A DNA stretch of 32,655 nt, taken from positions 1 to 32,655 of IMG/VR virus record IMGVR_UViG_3300017755_000040, one strand, 5' to 3'. The notes beneath the pieces are model-generated. The model saw only the letters and a list, made by a program, of their open reading frames with translations. It made no database searches and was not told the origin of the DNA. Below, piece by piece: positions 1 through 7,363 of the stretch (its first letter is position 1; each line of letters opens with the position of its first letter). The stretch is from a virus. Made by a program: the position numbers and the translations under genes.

Positions 1-82
1 GAGTCGCATGGGCAAGAGAAAAAATACGGCCTATTTTTCACTTTTGTAAAAAAGTTTAAGTCAAAAGTGGTCTGAATCGGTG

Positions 83-88
83 TATAAC
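83..88 (+). promoter_or_regulatory. possible -10 box upstream of the structured RNA
   Basis: TATAAC lies about 40 bases before the presumed 5' end of the tmRNA-like RNA, in an AT-rich stretch. The best -35 candidate at a 17-base spacing (GTCAAA, 60-65) is poor. This would be the first rightward promoter and could also feed the packaging genes. Weak, position-based call. Confidence 0.2.
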
Positions 89-125
89 TAATAGGGGCAT
101 GTTGTTCCCGATGACATTCTAGCAC

Positions 126-466
126 GGTGGGGATCGACCGGACGGTTCCAGTCTAGCGATAGACGATCCGAAAAGGGGCTGCACCTGGGCACTGATTGAC
201 GACTTATCAACCCGCTTGCAGATCGGCAAAAACCGACCGAGGGCAAAGGCACAATGAGGATTGACGAATGGAGAAGGCAAACAAGTGACCTCACTCCTCG
301 CAAAGCAACGGGGCTTGAGACCTCGTCGAGGGAAGCTTATCAGGCTTACCTAAAAGTCGAGCTATGCTCTCCCTCGGACAAGGCACAACCAACCCAGGGG
401 GAAACCTAGATTCGACATTATCCTTCGGGGTAGTGGACGTGGGTGCGAATCCCACTTCCTCCACCA
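126..466 (+). ncRNA. ssrA: tmRNA-like structured RNA (tRNA-like 3' end, long-range helices, no canonical tag)
   Basis: The 3' end has a T-arm GTGGG-TGCGAAT-CCCAC (439-455) preceded by GGAC, then TTCCTCC and an encoded ACCA (463-466). This matches bacterial tmRNA 3' ends closely (GGACGTGGGTTCGA-CTCCCAC in Bacillus). The candidate 5' acceptor strand GGTGGGG (126-132) pairs with TTCCTCC with one mismatch and two G-U pairs, and GGATCGACCGG resembles the tmRNA GGATTCGACGGG block. Two nested long-range helices fit a P2-like stem: AGTCTAG (150-156) with CTAGATT (406-412), and CCTGGG (184-189) with CCCAGG (393-398). CGAGGGA (327-333) pairs with TCCCTCG (370-376), as in a pseudoknot domain. The length of about 341 nt suits tmRNA. 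No short frame ends in the usual ALAA-like tail. The candidate tags, starting at GCA 189 or GCA 226, end AKAQ or HNED. It could be a divergent tmRNA, a decayed one, or a captured host 3' end. Confidence 0.55.
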
Positions 467-473
467 ATTTACA

Positions 474-638
474 ATGAAAGAAATAGACATAGAAGTACAA
501 CAACTCACCCCCGATCAGGCTCGGGCCTGGTGTGATGCGTTGCGGGTGGACTGGAGAAACTACATTGACGAGAAAGCGTCACAGCCGGAAACCTGGATAA
601 ATGCCTTACAGAAAAAGGCCTGGGAGTCGGAGGAGTGA
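474..638 (+). CDS. small hypothetical protein (54 aa)
   Basis: This frame runs from ATG eight bases after the RNA 3' end to a TGA that overlaps the next gene's ATG (TGATG at 636-640). That junction argues it is a real, translationally coupled gene. The product is acidic and soluble, with four Trp residues (19, 27, 41, 50), starts MKEIDIEVQQLT and ends AWESEE. I recognise no domain. Its place just before the HNH and terminase genes suggests a packaging-region accessory, but no function can be assigned. The upstream sequence is the structured RNA's CCA end and has no Shine-Dalgarno site. Confidence 0.65.
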   Translation: MKEIDIEVQQLTPDQARAWCDALRVDWRNYIDEKASQPETWINALQKKAWESEE

Positions 639-952
639 TGCCAAGTCTAAACCTTAAAAGCCACTCTAGGCGGAAGGGTAAACCTGTCGGATACAAAGAG
701 TCGCCCAGAACCGATGTCGAAGCAGTGTCGATTCGGTCCAGTAGCAAGTGGACTAGGCTATCGAGACAGATCCGTAGCGAGCGTCCGATCTGCGAGGAGT
801 GCTTGCGTAAAGGTGGGCCTCTAAAACCGAGCCAGGAAGTTCATCACGTTGTCAAGGTTAAGAGTAACCCAAACCTAGCATTCGATCCGGACAACCTAAT
901 GGCCCTTTGTAAAGAATGTCACTTAGAGATCGAGAACAGAGAAAATGGCTAG
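638..952 (+). CDS. HNH endonuclease next to terminase
   Basis: A 104-residue HNH nuclease, counted from ATG 638; a GTG at 635 is an alternative start. Zinc-knuckle cysteines lie at 52/55 (ICEEC) and 91/94 (CKECH). The H-N-H set is His69-His70 (EVHH), Asn86 (DNL) and His95. The basic N terminus (SHSRRKGK) suits DNA binding. A small HNH protein encoded beside the terminase is a common arrangement in HK97-like phages, where it works with the terminase in cutting concatemers at packaging. The gene overlaps the upstream ORF by TGATG and the small terminase by 8 bases, so the three are probably coupled. GGAGGA sits 3 bases before the ATG. The family is confident; the packaging role follows from context. 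Confidence 0.88.
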   Translation: MPSLNLKSHSRRKGKPVGYKESPRTDVEAVSIRSSSKWTRLSRQIRSERPICEECLRKGGPLKPSQEVHHVVKVKSNPNLAFDPDNLMALCKECHLEIENRENG

Positions 953-1319
953 ACCACAAAAACTTGTAACCGACTACGCTCAAATCGAGAAGCTTGCCGA
1001 GATTGGCTGTAGCGACGAGGAAATCGCCGGAGTCATTGGTGTGGGAAAGCGAACATTCGTGCGAATGAAGCAGCGAGACGACGATCTGGTTTTGGCATTG
1101 GATAGGGGTAAAGCTAACTTAAACGTAAAGCTTAGGCGATTTCAGATTGAGATGGCTCTGAGCGGATCGGTCCCAATGCTTATCCACTTGGGTAAGACGG
1201 TCTTAGGTCAGGGCCAGCCAAAGATCGAAGAAGCAAAGGAAAACCCATTGGCACAGTTTTTGCCAAGAGCCGAAACGCTAAAGAATTTACCTAAATCTGC
1301 GGATGAGCCGAGCGACTGA
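945..1319 (+). CDS. terS: terminase small subunit
   Basis: A 124-residue DNA-recognition subunit of the packaging motor. Residues about 14-42 form a helix-turn-helix of the usual small-terminase type (IEKLAEIGCSDEEIAGVIGV, then the recognition helix KRTFVRM). A helical oligomerisation segment follows (about 50-90), then a polar Pro/Glu-rich tail. It overlaps the HNH gene by 8 bases and TerL by 17, the standard packaging order. Its cognate site is not identifiable directly. The tandem repeats at the right end of the window, next to this gene if the ends join, are candidates. Confidence 0.85.
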   Translation: MARPQKLVTDYAQIEKLAEIGCSDEEIAGVIGVGKRTFVRMKQRDDDLVLALDRGKANLNVKLRRFQIEMALSGSVPMLIHLGKTVLGQGQPKIEEAKENPLAQFLPRAETLKNLPKSADEPSD

Positions 1320-2931
1320 ATATGCTCAATCAATTGTCTCTGGCAAAGTCCAGGCATGTAGATGGATTAAGCTAGCTGCCGAAAGGCATATGAGCGATCT
1401 GAAGCGATCAGACGTGTACTACGATCTCGATGAAGAGGATCGACGTTGCGGATTTATCGAGAACATTCTAACGCTCGAGGATGGCTCTCCTTTTCTGCTC
1501 GAGCCTTGGCAAGCTTTTATAGTTGGGTCGATATACGGCTGGAAATATGATCAGGATGATCGCCGTAGATTCAGGAATGCCATGATCTTTGTATCCCGCA
1601 AAAACGGAAAATCTGCTTTATTGGCTGCTATCATACTGTCGTCGCTGGTCCAAGATGGCCAATGTTATTCGCAGATGTTCGCGGTTGCTTCGGATCGCGG
1701 TCAAGCTACGCTGCTTCGCGACTACGTTTCCGGCTACATAAAGCGATCTGAACACTTGTCCGAGATTCTGGATGTTCAAACTTGGCTAACTAGGAACAAA
1801 CTGACCGATACTGTTTTTAAGGCGTTGCATGCCGATCATCGTCGTCTCGATGGCCTGAACCCTGCGGTCGTTGTATTTGACGAACTGCATAGCCAGGAGG
1901 GACCGGAGCTAGACGACGTCATAAACTCGTCCTTTGGATCTCAGCCAAACTACTTATATGCTAAGATATCAACAGCCGGAGAGTTTGGCAGGGAAAAGCC
2001 AGCCATGAAGCAAAAAGACTTGGGCGAGAAAGTATTGGAAGGAGTCGTCGAGCTGGATGACTATTTTTATTTGAACTATACTATCGATAAGGGCGACAAG
2101 TGGGATGACCCGAGCATATGGCCCAAGGCTAATCCAAATCTGGGTGTGAGCAAGAACCTAGATTATATGACCGCCCTGGTAGATGTAGCTAAGGAGATTC
2201 CACAGAAGGTCTTGGATTTTAAAACGAAGCAGCTAGATGTCTGGATAGAAGCTTTCGATCAGTGGATAGACTCGCAGCGTTGGGATGCCTTGAAGGGCGA
2301 CTATGTATGGGAAGACTTGCAGGGATGTAAAGCGTGGCTAGGAATCGACTTGGCTCGTGTTCGCGACATATCTTCCGTAGTGACCGTAGTTCAAACCGAT
2401 CCCGATGAACCACTAAAGATCTGGGGAAAGCATTTCATACCAAACGACGATATCGAGAGAAGAACTAGGCATGACAAGGTTCCGTATGCCGTCTGGCGTA
2501 ACCAAGGCGATATAATCACGACTGATGGCAATACAACCGACTTCGATGCGATATTTGAAACCATAATGCAGTGGAGCGATCATCTAGAGATCCAAGAGAT
2601 CGCCTATGACAGACATTTCTCAGCCGAGCTTGTTCAGAGACTGTATAATGAGTCGCTCGAGCTTATACCGTTTGGGCAAGGCTTTATTAGCATGAATGAC
2701 GCGGTTTGTGGCCTAGAAAGGCTGCTACTTGGCAAGAAAATGCAACATAATGGCGATCCAGTACTAGCTTGGGCGTGTTCAAACACGATTTTGGCCACAG
2801 ATCCCGCAGGAAACCGGAAAATGGACAAAAAACGCTCAAAAGAGAAGATTGACCCAATGGTAGCCTTGGGAATGGCGATTGCTAGATCGCAGGACAACAT
2901 CGAAGACGAAGGACCGCAAATTTACGTTTAG
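1303..2931 (+). CDS. terL: terminase large subunit (HK97-type ATPase-nuclease)
   Basis: A 542-residue packaging motor with the normal two-domain length. In the ATPase domain, a deviant Walker A VSRKNGKS lies at 97-104, Walker B VVVFDEL at 190-195 with catalytic Glu194, and coupling motif ISTAG at 222-226. In the RNase H-like nuclease domain, the acidic residues are Asp349 (GIDLA), Asp436 (AYDRH) and Asp517 (KIDPMVA). All key residues are intact, so it should be active. It starts inside TerS (17-base overlap). Downstream it meets the leftward lysin island tail to tail, with no strong rightward terminator visible, so transcription may continue to the portal gene. Confidence 0.95.
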   Translation: MSRATEYAQSIVSGKVQACRWIKLAAERHMSDLKRSDVYYDLDEEDRRCGFIENILTLEDGSPFLLEPWQAFIVGSIYGWKYDQDDRRRFRNAMIFVSRKNGKSALLAAIILSSLVQDGQCYSQMFAVASDRGQATLLRDYVSGYIKRSEHLSEILDVQTWLTRNKLTDTVFKALHADHRRLDGLNPAVVVFDELHSQEGPELDDVINSSFGSQPNYLYAKISTAGEFGREKPAMKQKDLGEKVLEGVVELDDYFYLNYTIDKGDKWDDPSIWPKANPNLGVSKNLDYMTALVDVAKEIPQKVLDFKTKQLDVWIEAFDQWIDSQRWDALKGDYVWEDLQGCKAWLGIDLARVRDISSVVTVVQTDPDEPLKIWGKHFIPNDDIERRTRHDKVPYAVWRNQGDIITTDGNTTDFDAIFETIMQWSDHLEIQEIAYDRHFSAELVQRLYNESLELIPFGQGFISMNDAVCGLERLLLGKKMQHNGDPVLAWACSNTILATDPAGNRKMDKKRSKEKIDPMVALGMAIARSQDNIEDEGPQIYV

Positions 2932-2935
2932 ACAC

Positions 2936-2966
2936 AAAAAAACCGCCCTCCCGCTAAGGAGGACGG
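2936..2966 (-). terminator. intrinsic terminator of the leftward lysin island
   Basis: The stem CCGCCCTCC (2943-2951) pairs with GGAGGACGG (2958-2966) at 8 of 9 positions around a short loop. Seven A residues (2936-2942) read as a T-run on the minus strand. It therefore terminates leftward transcripts right after the lysin gene. The plus-strand side has no T-run. Confidence 0.8.
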
Positions 2967-2997
2967 CTTGCATAACCAAAACCAGCCCTGATACTGG

Positions 2998-3369
2998 CTA
3001 CCTGGTTGGATCGGTCAAGTGTTTTTTGACCTTTTCCCAGTACGGAATCGTGGATTCCTTCAAATAACCTCGTGGACCCCCGTGGTGGATTCTAGTTATG
3101 AACTCTGCTCGGCTCATCCCCGCTGGCCGCTTGTGATCTTGGGCGTAGCGATCCATATACGCGAAGAAGATTCTGCGAGCCTTGTACGGATCGAACGCAT
3201 CCTCGTGCGTCCAATCTGCTTTGGCCCACTCAGACGCATCCTGCACATATGCAGAATGCATCTGTAAGAGCCCATAGGCCTTTCCGGCATCGCCTATGGC
3301 ATTTGGATCGCCGCTACTCTCAACGGCAATCAGTGCGAGTATTAGAGCAATCACGAGTGTGCCTCCCAT
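2998..3369 (-). CDS. lysozyme-like lytic transglycosylase (endolysin candidate)
   Basis: A 123-residue muramidase/transglycosylase of the SLT/goose-lysozyme fold that would cut peptidoglycan. The catalytic Glu is Glu17 in IAVESSGDPNA, followed by AYGLLQMH (31-38) and the RIHHGGPRGY motif (93-102) that closes the substrate groove in this family. The N terminus before Glu17 (LVIALILALIA) is very hydrophobic. It could act as an export or signal-anchor segment, or simply be the catalytic helix with no separate leader. It overlaps the upstream minus-strand ORF by 19 bases. It is encoded against the late genes, between TerL and portal, and far from the holin-like genes at 9.9-10.9 kb. A virion-associated role is possible, but a lysis role is more likely. 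Confidence 0.85.
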   Translation of the reverse strand: MGGTLVIALILALIAVESSGDPNAIGDAGKAYGLLQMHSAYVQDASEWAKADWTHEDAFDPYKARRIFFAYMDRYAQDHKRPAGMSRAEFITRIHHGGPRGYLKESTIPYWEKVKKHLTDPTR

Positions 3370-3575
3370 CCATTAACCAATGAACCATCATAATGATTCA
3401 TTGGGTCATAAAAGCCCACTGTTGCTTGGGGATAGTCGGCCTTTGCTAGTTTTAAGGTATCGTAGAAATCGACCAGGGTTTTACGGTCTTGGCCTTCTAA
3501 TACGGACCCTCTAGGGTACTTATCGATCTTGTACACGGCTAGGCCATGAATGGATGTTTCTATTGAATAGGTCAT
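3351..3575 (-). CDS. hypothetical protein (74 aa) in lysin island
   Basis: A 74-residue soluble protein with mixed alpha/beta character: a beta-rich start (IETSIHGLAVYKIDKY), a helix (DRKTLVDFYDTLKLAKADYP) and a closing strand (ATVGFYD). I do not recognise the family. It is the first gene of the leftward pair, downstream of a promoter-like TTGACT-17-TTTATA, and its stop lies inside the lysin start region, so the two are probably co-translated. A regulator, inhibitor or chaperone of the lysin would fit the pairing, but nothing in the sequence proves it. Confidence 0.65.
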   Translation of the reverse strand: MTYSIETSIHGLAVYKIDKYPRGSVLEGQDRKTLVDFYDTLKLAKADYPQATVGFYDPMNHYDGSLVNGWEAHS

Positions 3576-3621
3576 ACGTCTCCGAGGCTTTCACCTTCTT
3601 TGAGGATGTCAAAATCAAACT

Positions 3622-3650
3622 TATAAATAAATTGTAAAATATTTAGTCAA
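3622..3650 (-). promoter_or_regulatory. leftward promoter of the lysin island
   Basis: On the minus strand TTGACT (3645-3650) and TTTATA (3622-3627) are spaced by exactly 17 bases, a good sigma70-type match. Transcription would start near 3615, about 40 bases before the ATG at 3575. This gives the two-gene island its own start to go with the terminator at 2936-2966. Confidence 0.5.
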
Positions 3651-3688
3651 TTAACCCTAAAGTCATGTAATATATAGTATAGAGGCAT

Positions 3689-4906
3689 ATGCGTAATCCA
3701 TTCCGTAGAAAATCGAAAGACGAGCCGCAAAATAATCTATCATCGCCCGATGAATGGCTAGTCGATGCTCTCTTTCGTGGATTGTCATCCTCGGGAGTCA
3801 AAGTGACTCCTATCACGGCGTTGGGCATTTCAACGGTCTATGCGTGTGTAAATGTCATCTCAAAAGCTATCTCTAGTCTTCCACTATGCATTTATGAGCA
3901 CAGCGAAAACGGAGACAAGGTAAAGGCCTACAACCATCCTCTTTATAACGTCCTGACACTGAACCCGTCAAAAAACATGACGACCAGTGAGGTCATGGGG
4001 GCAATTGTTAGCAATCTCATACTTCGCGGAAACTCATACTCTCTGTTAGGTCGCGACGGGCTTGGAAACGTCCGGCAGATGATGCCGATTGAACCAAGCG
4101 ACATGAGCTTGCAGATTCATCCTGTCACAAATGAGATAGACTACCTAGTCGATGGCAAAAAGGTTCAGCGATCTAGGATTCTACATGTCAAGGGGCTAAG
4201 TAGCTCCGGTGTTCTCGGCTTTGATACTACGACCCTAGCTAAAGATACAATCGGTCTAGCAATTGCCCTACAGGATGACTTGGCGAGTTTCTTTAAGAAC
4301 GGGGCAAAGATGGGTAGCATCCTGCTATCCGACAAAACGCTAAAGGCTGAACAGATCCAGAGACTTCGCGATGCATTCGACAGCCGTCACAAGGGAACCG
4401 ACAATACATACAAAACGGCAATCCTTACAGACGGTCTAAGGCCTTTTACAGAACGCTTCAGCTATCAGGATTCTCAACTGGCCGAGCAACGCAAGATCAC
4501 GACCCAGGAGATTGCCAGGACATTTGGCGTGCCTTTGTCCAAGTTGCAGATCGAGTCGGCAACGCCTAGAGCTAATGTAGAGGAATCGAATCGGGACTTT
4601 GTCACCGGAACGCTTCGCCCGATTGTAGTCTCGCTCGAGCAGGTGTTAAATTTAAACCTAATACCGGAATCGCAAAGAAACCAATTCTCTATCAGCTTCA
4701 ATATGGACGCTCTCCTTCGCGGGAATGTCGAGGCTAGATACAATGCATATCGGATCGGGCGTGAATCTGGGTTTCTGTCTGTTAACGAGATCAGAAGGAT
4801 GGAAGGACTTAATGGCATAGGCGAAAAAGGAGATACCTACTTGCAGCCACTAAACTTCACGGAACTCGGATCGGCACCTAATGAAGAGGACATAGAAGAT
4901 GAGTAA
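3689..4906 (+). CDS. portal protein (HK97 family)
   Basis: A 405-residue portal, normal for this family. It forms the dodecameric ring at the capsid vertex through which DNA passes and to which the terminase docks. Family marks include GISTVYACVNVISKAISSLP near the N terminus, HPLYNVLTLNPSKNMT, the RGNSYSLLGRD segment, the stem/crown region FFKNGAKMGSILLSD, and TTQEIARTFGVPLSKLQ with ESNRDFVTGTLRPIV in the C-terminal half. The acidic tail (NEEDIEDE) overlaps the protease start by 8 bases. A short GAGG lies 3 bases before the start. Upstream is the divergent region shared with the lysin island. No convincing rightward promoter is visible there. Confidence 0.93.
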   Translation: MRNPFRRKSKDEPQNNLSSPDEWLVDALFRGLSSSGVKVTPITALGISTVYACVNVISKAISSLPLCIYEHSENGDKVKAYNHPLYNVLTLNPSKNMTTSEVMGAIVSNLILRGNSYSLLGRDGLGNVRQMMPIEPSDMSLQIHPVTNEIDYLVDGKKVQRSRILHVKGLSSSGVLGFDTTTLAKDTIGLAIALQDDLASFFKNGAKMGSILLSDKTLKAEQIQRLRDAFDSRHKGTDNTYKTAILTDGLRPFTERFSYQDSQLAEQRKITTQEIARTFGVPLSKLQIESATPRANVEESNRDFVTGTLRPIVVSLEQVLNLNLIPESQRNQFSISFNMDALLRGNVEARYNAYRIGRESGFLSVNEIRRMEGLNGIGEKGDTYLQPLNFTELGSAPNEEDIEDE

Positions 4907-5981
4907 GATTTATATATATGATCAAATCGGCGGGAACGGAATTGTAGCTTTAGACGTCATCAAGCAGCTATCCGATCTAGATGGAGACATCGACGTACAC
5001 ATTAACTCCGGCGGCGGTTCGGTTAGCCAGGGGATTGCTATCTATAATGCTCTTAAGGAATATGACGGTCAGGTTCACGTTTTCGTGGATGGTTTGGCAG
5101 CTAGTATTTCATCGATCATCGCAATGGCTGGAGATACCCTTACGATGGCTGAAGGATCTCTTATGATGGTTCACGAGGTTTGGACCGAGATCGCCGGAAA
5201 TGCCGGAGAACTTCGCAAGGAAGCCGAAGTATTGGAGAAGCACACCAATACTATTTTGGATATATATGAAAGCAACACGCCTTTGAGCCGTGACGAGATA
5301 AAGAAAATGCTCAAGGCCGAAACTTGGCTAACAGCCGAGGAGGCATATGAGCTAGGCATCGCCACAGATATTTCGGGAGCACTTAAGCAAGCTGCCTCGG
5401 TAAATATAAATAGCTTCATGAATGCCCCCAAGGAGCTTGAGGCAATCATCGCTCTTAACACTAAGAGTCTAGATCCAGATCCAGAACCAGAAAAGTCGGA
5501 CCCTGAACCTGAGCAGCCCCGGGGCGAGGAGGATCAAGACGATCACAAAAACATTTCAATGGTTCCAACAGCCGAAATGGCCGCTGAAGCAGCCAATGGA
5601 CTAGAATGGCGAGCGGAATACAATCGCGGTGGAACTGAAGTGGGAGTGGCTAGAGCTAGAGATATAAAGAATCGAAAGACTCTTAGCCAAGACACTGTTA
5701 ACCGAATGATTAGCTACTTTGCGAGGCACGAGGTTGATAAGGAAGCCGAAGGATTTCGCCCTGGTGAAGATGGATACCCGTCAGCGGGCCGGATCGCCTG
5801 GAGCTTGTGGTCGGGAGATGCCGGAAAGGCCTGGGCGAACGCTCGTCGCGAAGATGACTCCGAAGCTTATTACGATCCCGAGGAGGAAGAGGAAAAGAAT
5901 TTCACAGATAAAGAATTTGTCGCTCGTTTAGAATCTGCCAAGCAGCGTCTGGCGACACTAACCAAACTGGCCAAGCTCTAG
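4899..5981 (+). CDS. ClpP-like prohead protease with fused C-terminal phage domain
   Basis: A 360-residue protein in two parts. Residues 1-175 are a ClpP/S14-type serine protease: Ser69 in GLAAS, His92 in MMVHE, the INSGGGSVSQG loop at 35-45, and an Asp in ELGIATD. It would cleave the capsid protein's N-terminal delta domain during prohead maturation. An acidic Pro-rich linker (190-216, DPDPEPE repeats) leads to a second domain (about 220-316) with GGTEVGVARARD, SYFARHEVD and YPSAGRIAWSLWSGD. I associate that motif set with other phage head proteins but cannot assign it a function. A helical C terminus (340-360) could be a scaffold remnant. The order portal-protease-capsid is standard. Confidence 0.88.
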   Translation: MSKIYIYDQIGGNGIVALDVIKQLSDLDGDIDVHINSGGGSVSQGIAIYNALKEYDGQVHVFVDGLAASISSIIAMAGDTLTMAEGSLMMVHEVWTEIAGNAGELRKEAEVLEKHTNTILDIYESNTPLSRDEIKKMLKAETWLTAEEAYELGIATDISGALKQAASVNINSFMNAPKELEAIIALNTKSLDPDPEPEKSDPEPEQPRGEEDQDDHKNISMVPTAEMAAEAANGLEWRAEYNRGGTEVGVARARDIKNRKTLSQDTVNRMISYFARHEVDKEAEGFRPGEDGYPSAGRIAWSLWSGDAGKAWANARREDDSEAYYDPEEEEEKNFTDKEFVARLESAKQRLATLTKLAKL

Positions 5982-6025
5982 CGAGCGACTCGGCCCAAAA
6001 AAACAACCCATACACAACTAAAAAA
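5982..6025 (+). promoter_or_regulatory. capsid gene leader: small hairpin plus A/C-rich, SD-less region
   Basis: A short hairpin CGAG-CGA-CTCG (5982-5992) directly after the protease stop is followed by an unstructured leader containing AACAACCCA (6002-6010) and then an A-tract to the ATG. No Shine-Dalgarno sequence is present. The tail-tube gene has the same arrangement. Confidence 0.4.
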
Positions 6026-7192
6026 ATGGATAAACTAGTAAACAAGCGCGCTCAGTTAGTTACTGAAATGCGTTCTCTCCTCGATGGTAAGGAAGGCTTG
6101 AATACGGAAGACCAAGAGAAGTTGGCTAAAATTGAGGCCGACTTTGATTCTGTTGAAAAGCAAATCCGAGCTGAAGAGAAAATTAATAAGATTGAAGACA
6201 AGTTGGCTTCTGTTATCGAAGACAGCTACGCACCTTCAATCCAAAAGGAAAATAGCGTAGACGACTACCGAGCGGCTTTTGATGAGTATGCTCGCAAAGG
6301 ACTCTCTGCTCTAAATGGCGAAAAGTTGGCTGCTCTACAAGTGGGCACCGATTCCGAAGGTGGCTTCATCGTTCCTGAGTCTTTTGAAACTCAGATCGTT
6401 GAAATCCTTCAGGATGTTAACCCATTCCGTAGCGTTGCAAACGTAATCCGCACGGCTTCAGATCGGAACATTCCGGTTGAGTCCAGCATCGGTTCTTTTG
6501 CATATGTAGCCGAAGAAGGAGCCTATGGATCTTCTGATCCCGTGTTTGCTCGTGTTACTCTCGGTGCTCACAAAGCTGGCGGTATTGTCAAGGTTTCCGA
6601 AGAACTCCTCCAGGATGCTTTCTTCAATCTTGAAACTTACTTGGCTAACGTAGCTGGTCGTCGTTTTGCAAACCTTGAAGAAGCTTCTTTCTGCACTGGA
6701 ACTGGTAGCAGCGAGCCTCAAGGTCTGTTTAACCCAACCTACAGCAACAATGTTACCGGAGCTGTATCGGCTGCCGCCGCTATCACTAGCGACGACCTGA
6801 TCGACGTATTCCATTCCTTGGGACGTCAGTATCGCAGCAGTGCTACATGGCTAATGAATGACTCTGCTGCAAAACTGATCCGCAAGCTCAAAGATGCTGA
6901 CGATCAGTACCTATGGCAGCCAGGTCTGCAAGCAGGTCAGCCCGACACGATTTTGGGTCGCCCCGTTATCGTCTCGACTCAGGCTACTGCTCCAGCGGTT
7001 GACGCAAAGAGTGTTATCTTTGGAGATATGTCTTACTACACGATTGCTGATCGTGCTGGCGTATCTGCTCAGAAGCTAAACGAACTGTTTGCAGCTAATG
7101 GCCAGGTCGGCTACAAGTTCAGCACCAGAAACGACGCTAAGGTAATTCTTAACGAAGCCTTTACTTCTTTCACTCACGGAGCTGCTTCCTAA
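6026..7192 (+). CDS. major capsid protein (HK97 fold)
   Basis: A 388-residue HK97-type coat protein. Residues 1-80 are charged and coiled-coil (the delta/scaffold domain), linked to the shell domain through LAALQVGTDSEGGFIVPESF (about 105-125), where the protease probably cuts. Fold marks include ETQIVEILQDVNPFRSVANV, the FCTGTGSSEPQGLFNP loop, ATWLMNDSAAKLIRKLKD (backbone helix) and ILGRPVIVS in the A domain. Near the C terminus FGDMSYYTIADRAG is also typical. The start ATG follows an A-rich, SD-less leader, so high expression must rely on another initiation mode. Its codon choice looks more uniform than that of neighbours, as expected for a very abundant protein. Confidence 0.95.
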   Translation: MDKLVNKRAQLVTEMRSLLDGKEGLNTEDQEKLAKIEADFDSVEKQIRAEEKINKIEDKLASVIEDSYAPSIQKENSVDDYRAAFDEYARKGLSALNGEKLAALQVGTDSEGGFIVPESFETQIVEILQDVNPFRSVANVIRTASDRNIPVESSIGSFAYVAEEGAYGSSDPVFARVTLGAHKAGGIVKVSEELLQDAFFNLETYLANVAGRRFANLEEASFCTGTGSSEPQGLFNPTYSNNVTGAVSAAAAITSDDLIDVFHSLGRQYRSSATWLMNDSAAKLIRKLKDADDQYLWQPGLQAGQPDTILGRPVIVSTQATAPAVDAKSVIFGDMSYYTIADRAGVSAQKLNELFAANGQVGYKFSTRNDAKVILNEAFTSFTHGAAS

Positions 7193-7194
7193 GA

Positions 7195-7362
7195 TTGCAA
7201 ATTAAAGCAATAAAAAGTTTTGCTACAAAAGGCAGTGGCTATCGGGTTGGGGATACCTACCAGGTAGCTGCTGCCACTGGCAAACAATGGGTCAAAAACG
7301 GATGGGCCGTGGAGGTTAAAACCCCGCGAGCCAAGAAGTCTAAAAGCCCAGAGGTAATATAA
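7195..7362 (+). CDS. small protein after capsid gene (55 aa)
   Basis: A frame opens with TTG two bases after the capsid stop and encodes 55 residues: QIKAIKSFATKGSGYRVGDTY, then QVAAATGKQWVKNGWAVEV and a Lys-rich tail. This pattern (IKAIKSF, YRVGDTYQV, then a short helix ending NGWA) matches the small protein commonly found between the coat and connector genes in HK97-like phages. The exact role is unknown; head completion is likely. No ATG is available in frame before the conserved start, so the TTG start is my choice. Confidence 0.72.
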   Translation: MQIKAIKSFATKGSGYRVGDTYQVAAATGKQWVKNGWAVEVKTPRAKKSKSPEVI

Positions 7363-7363
7363 G

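Noticed and set aside
126-466. Interrupted tRNA gene with a group I intron
   Set aside because: No tRNA 5' half, D-arm or anticodon arm can be built, and the T-arm context (GGAC before it) is that of tmRNA.
88-503. Minus-strand frames across the structured RNA
   Set aside because: They run antisense to the RNA's conserved tmRNA-like 3' end, have no coupling and no protein-like composition.
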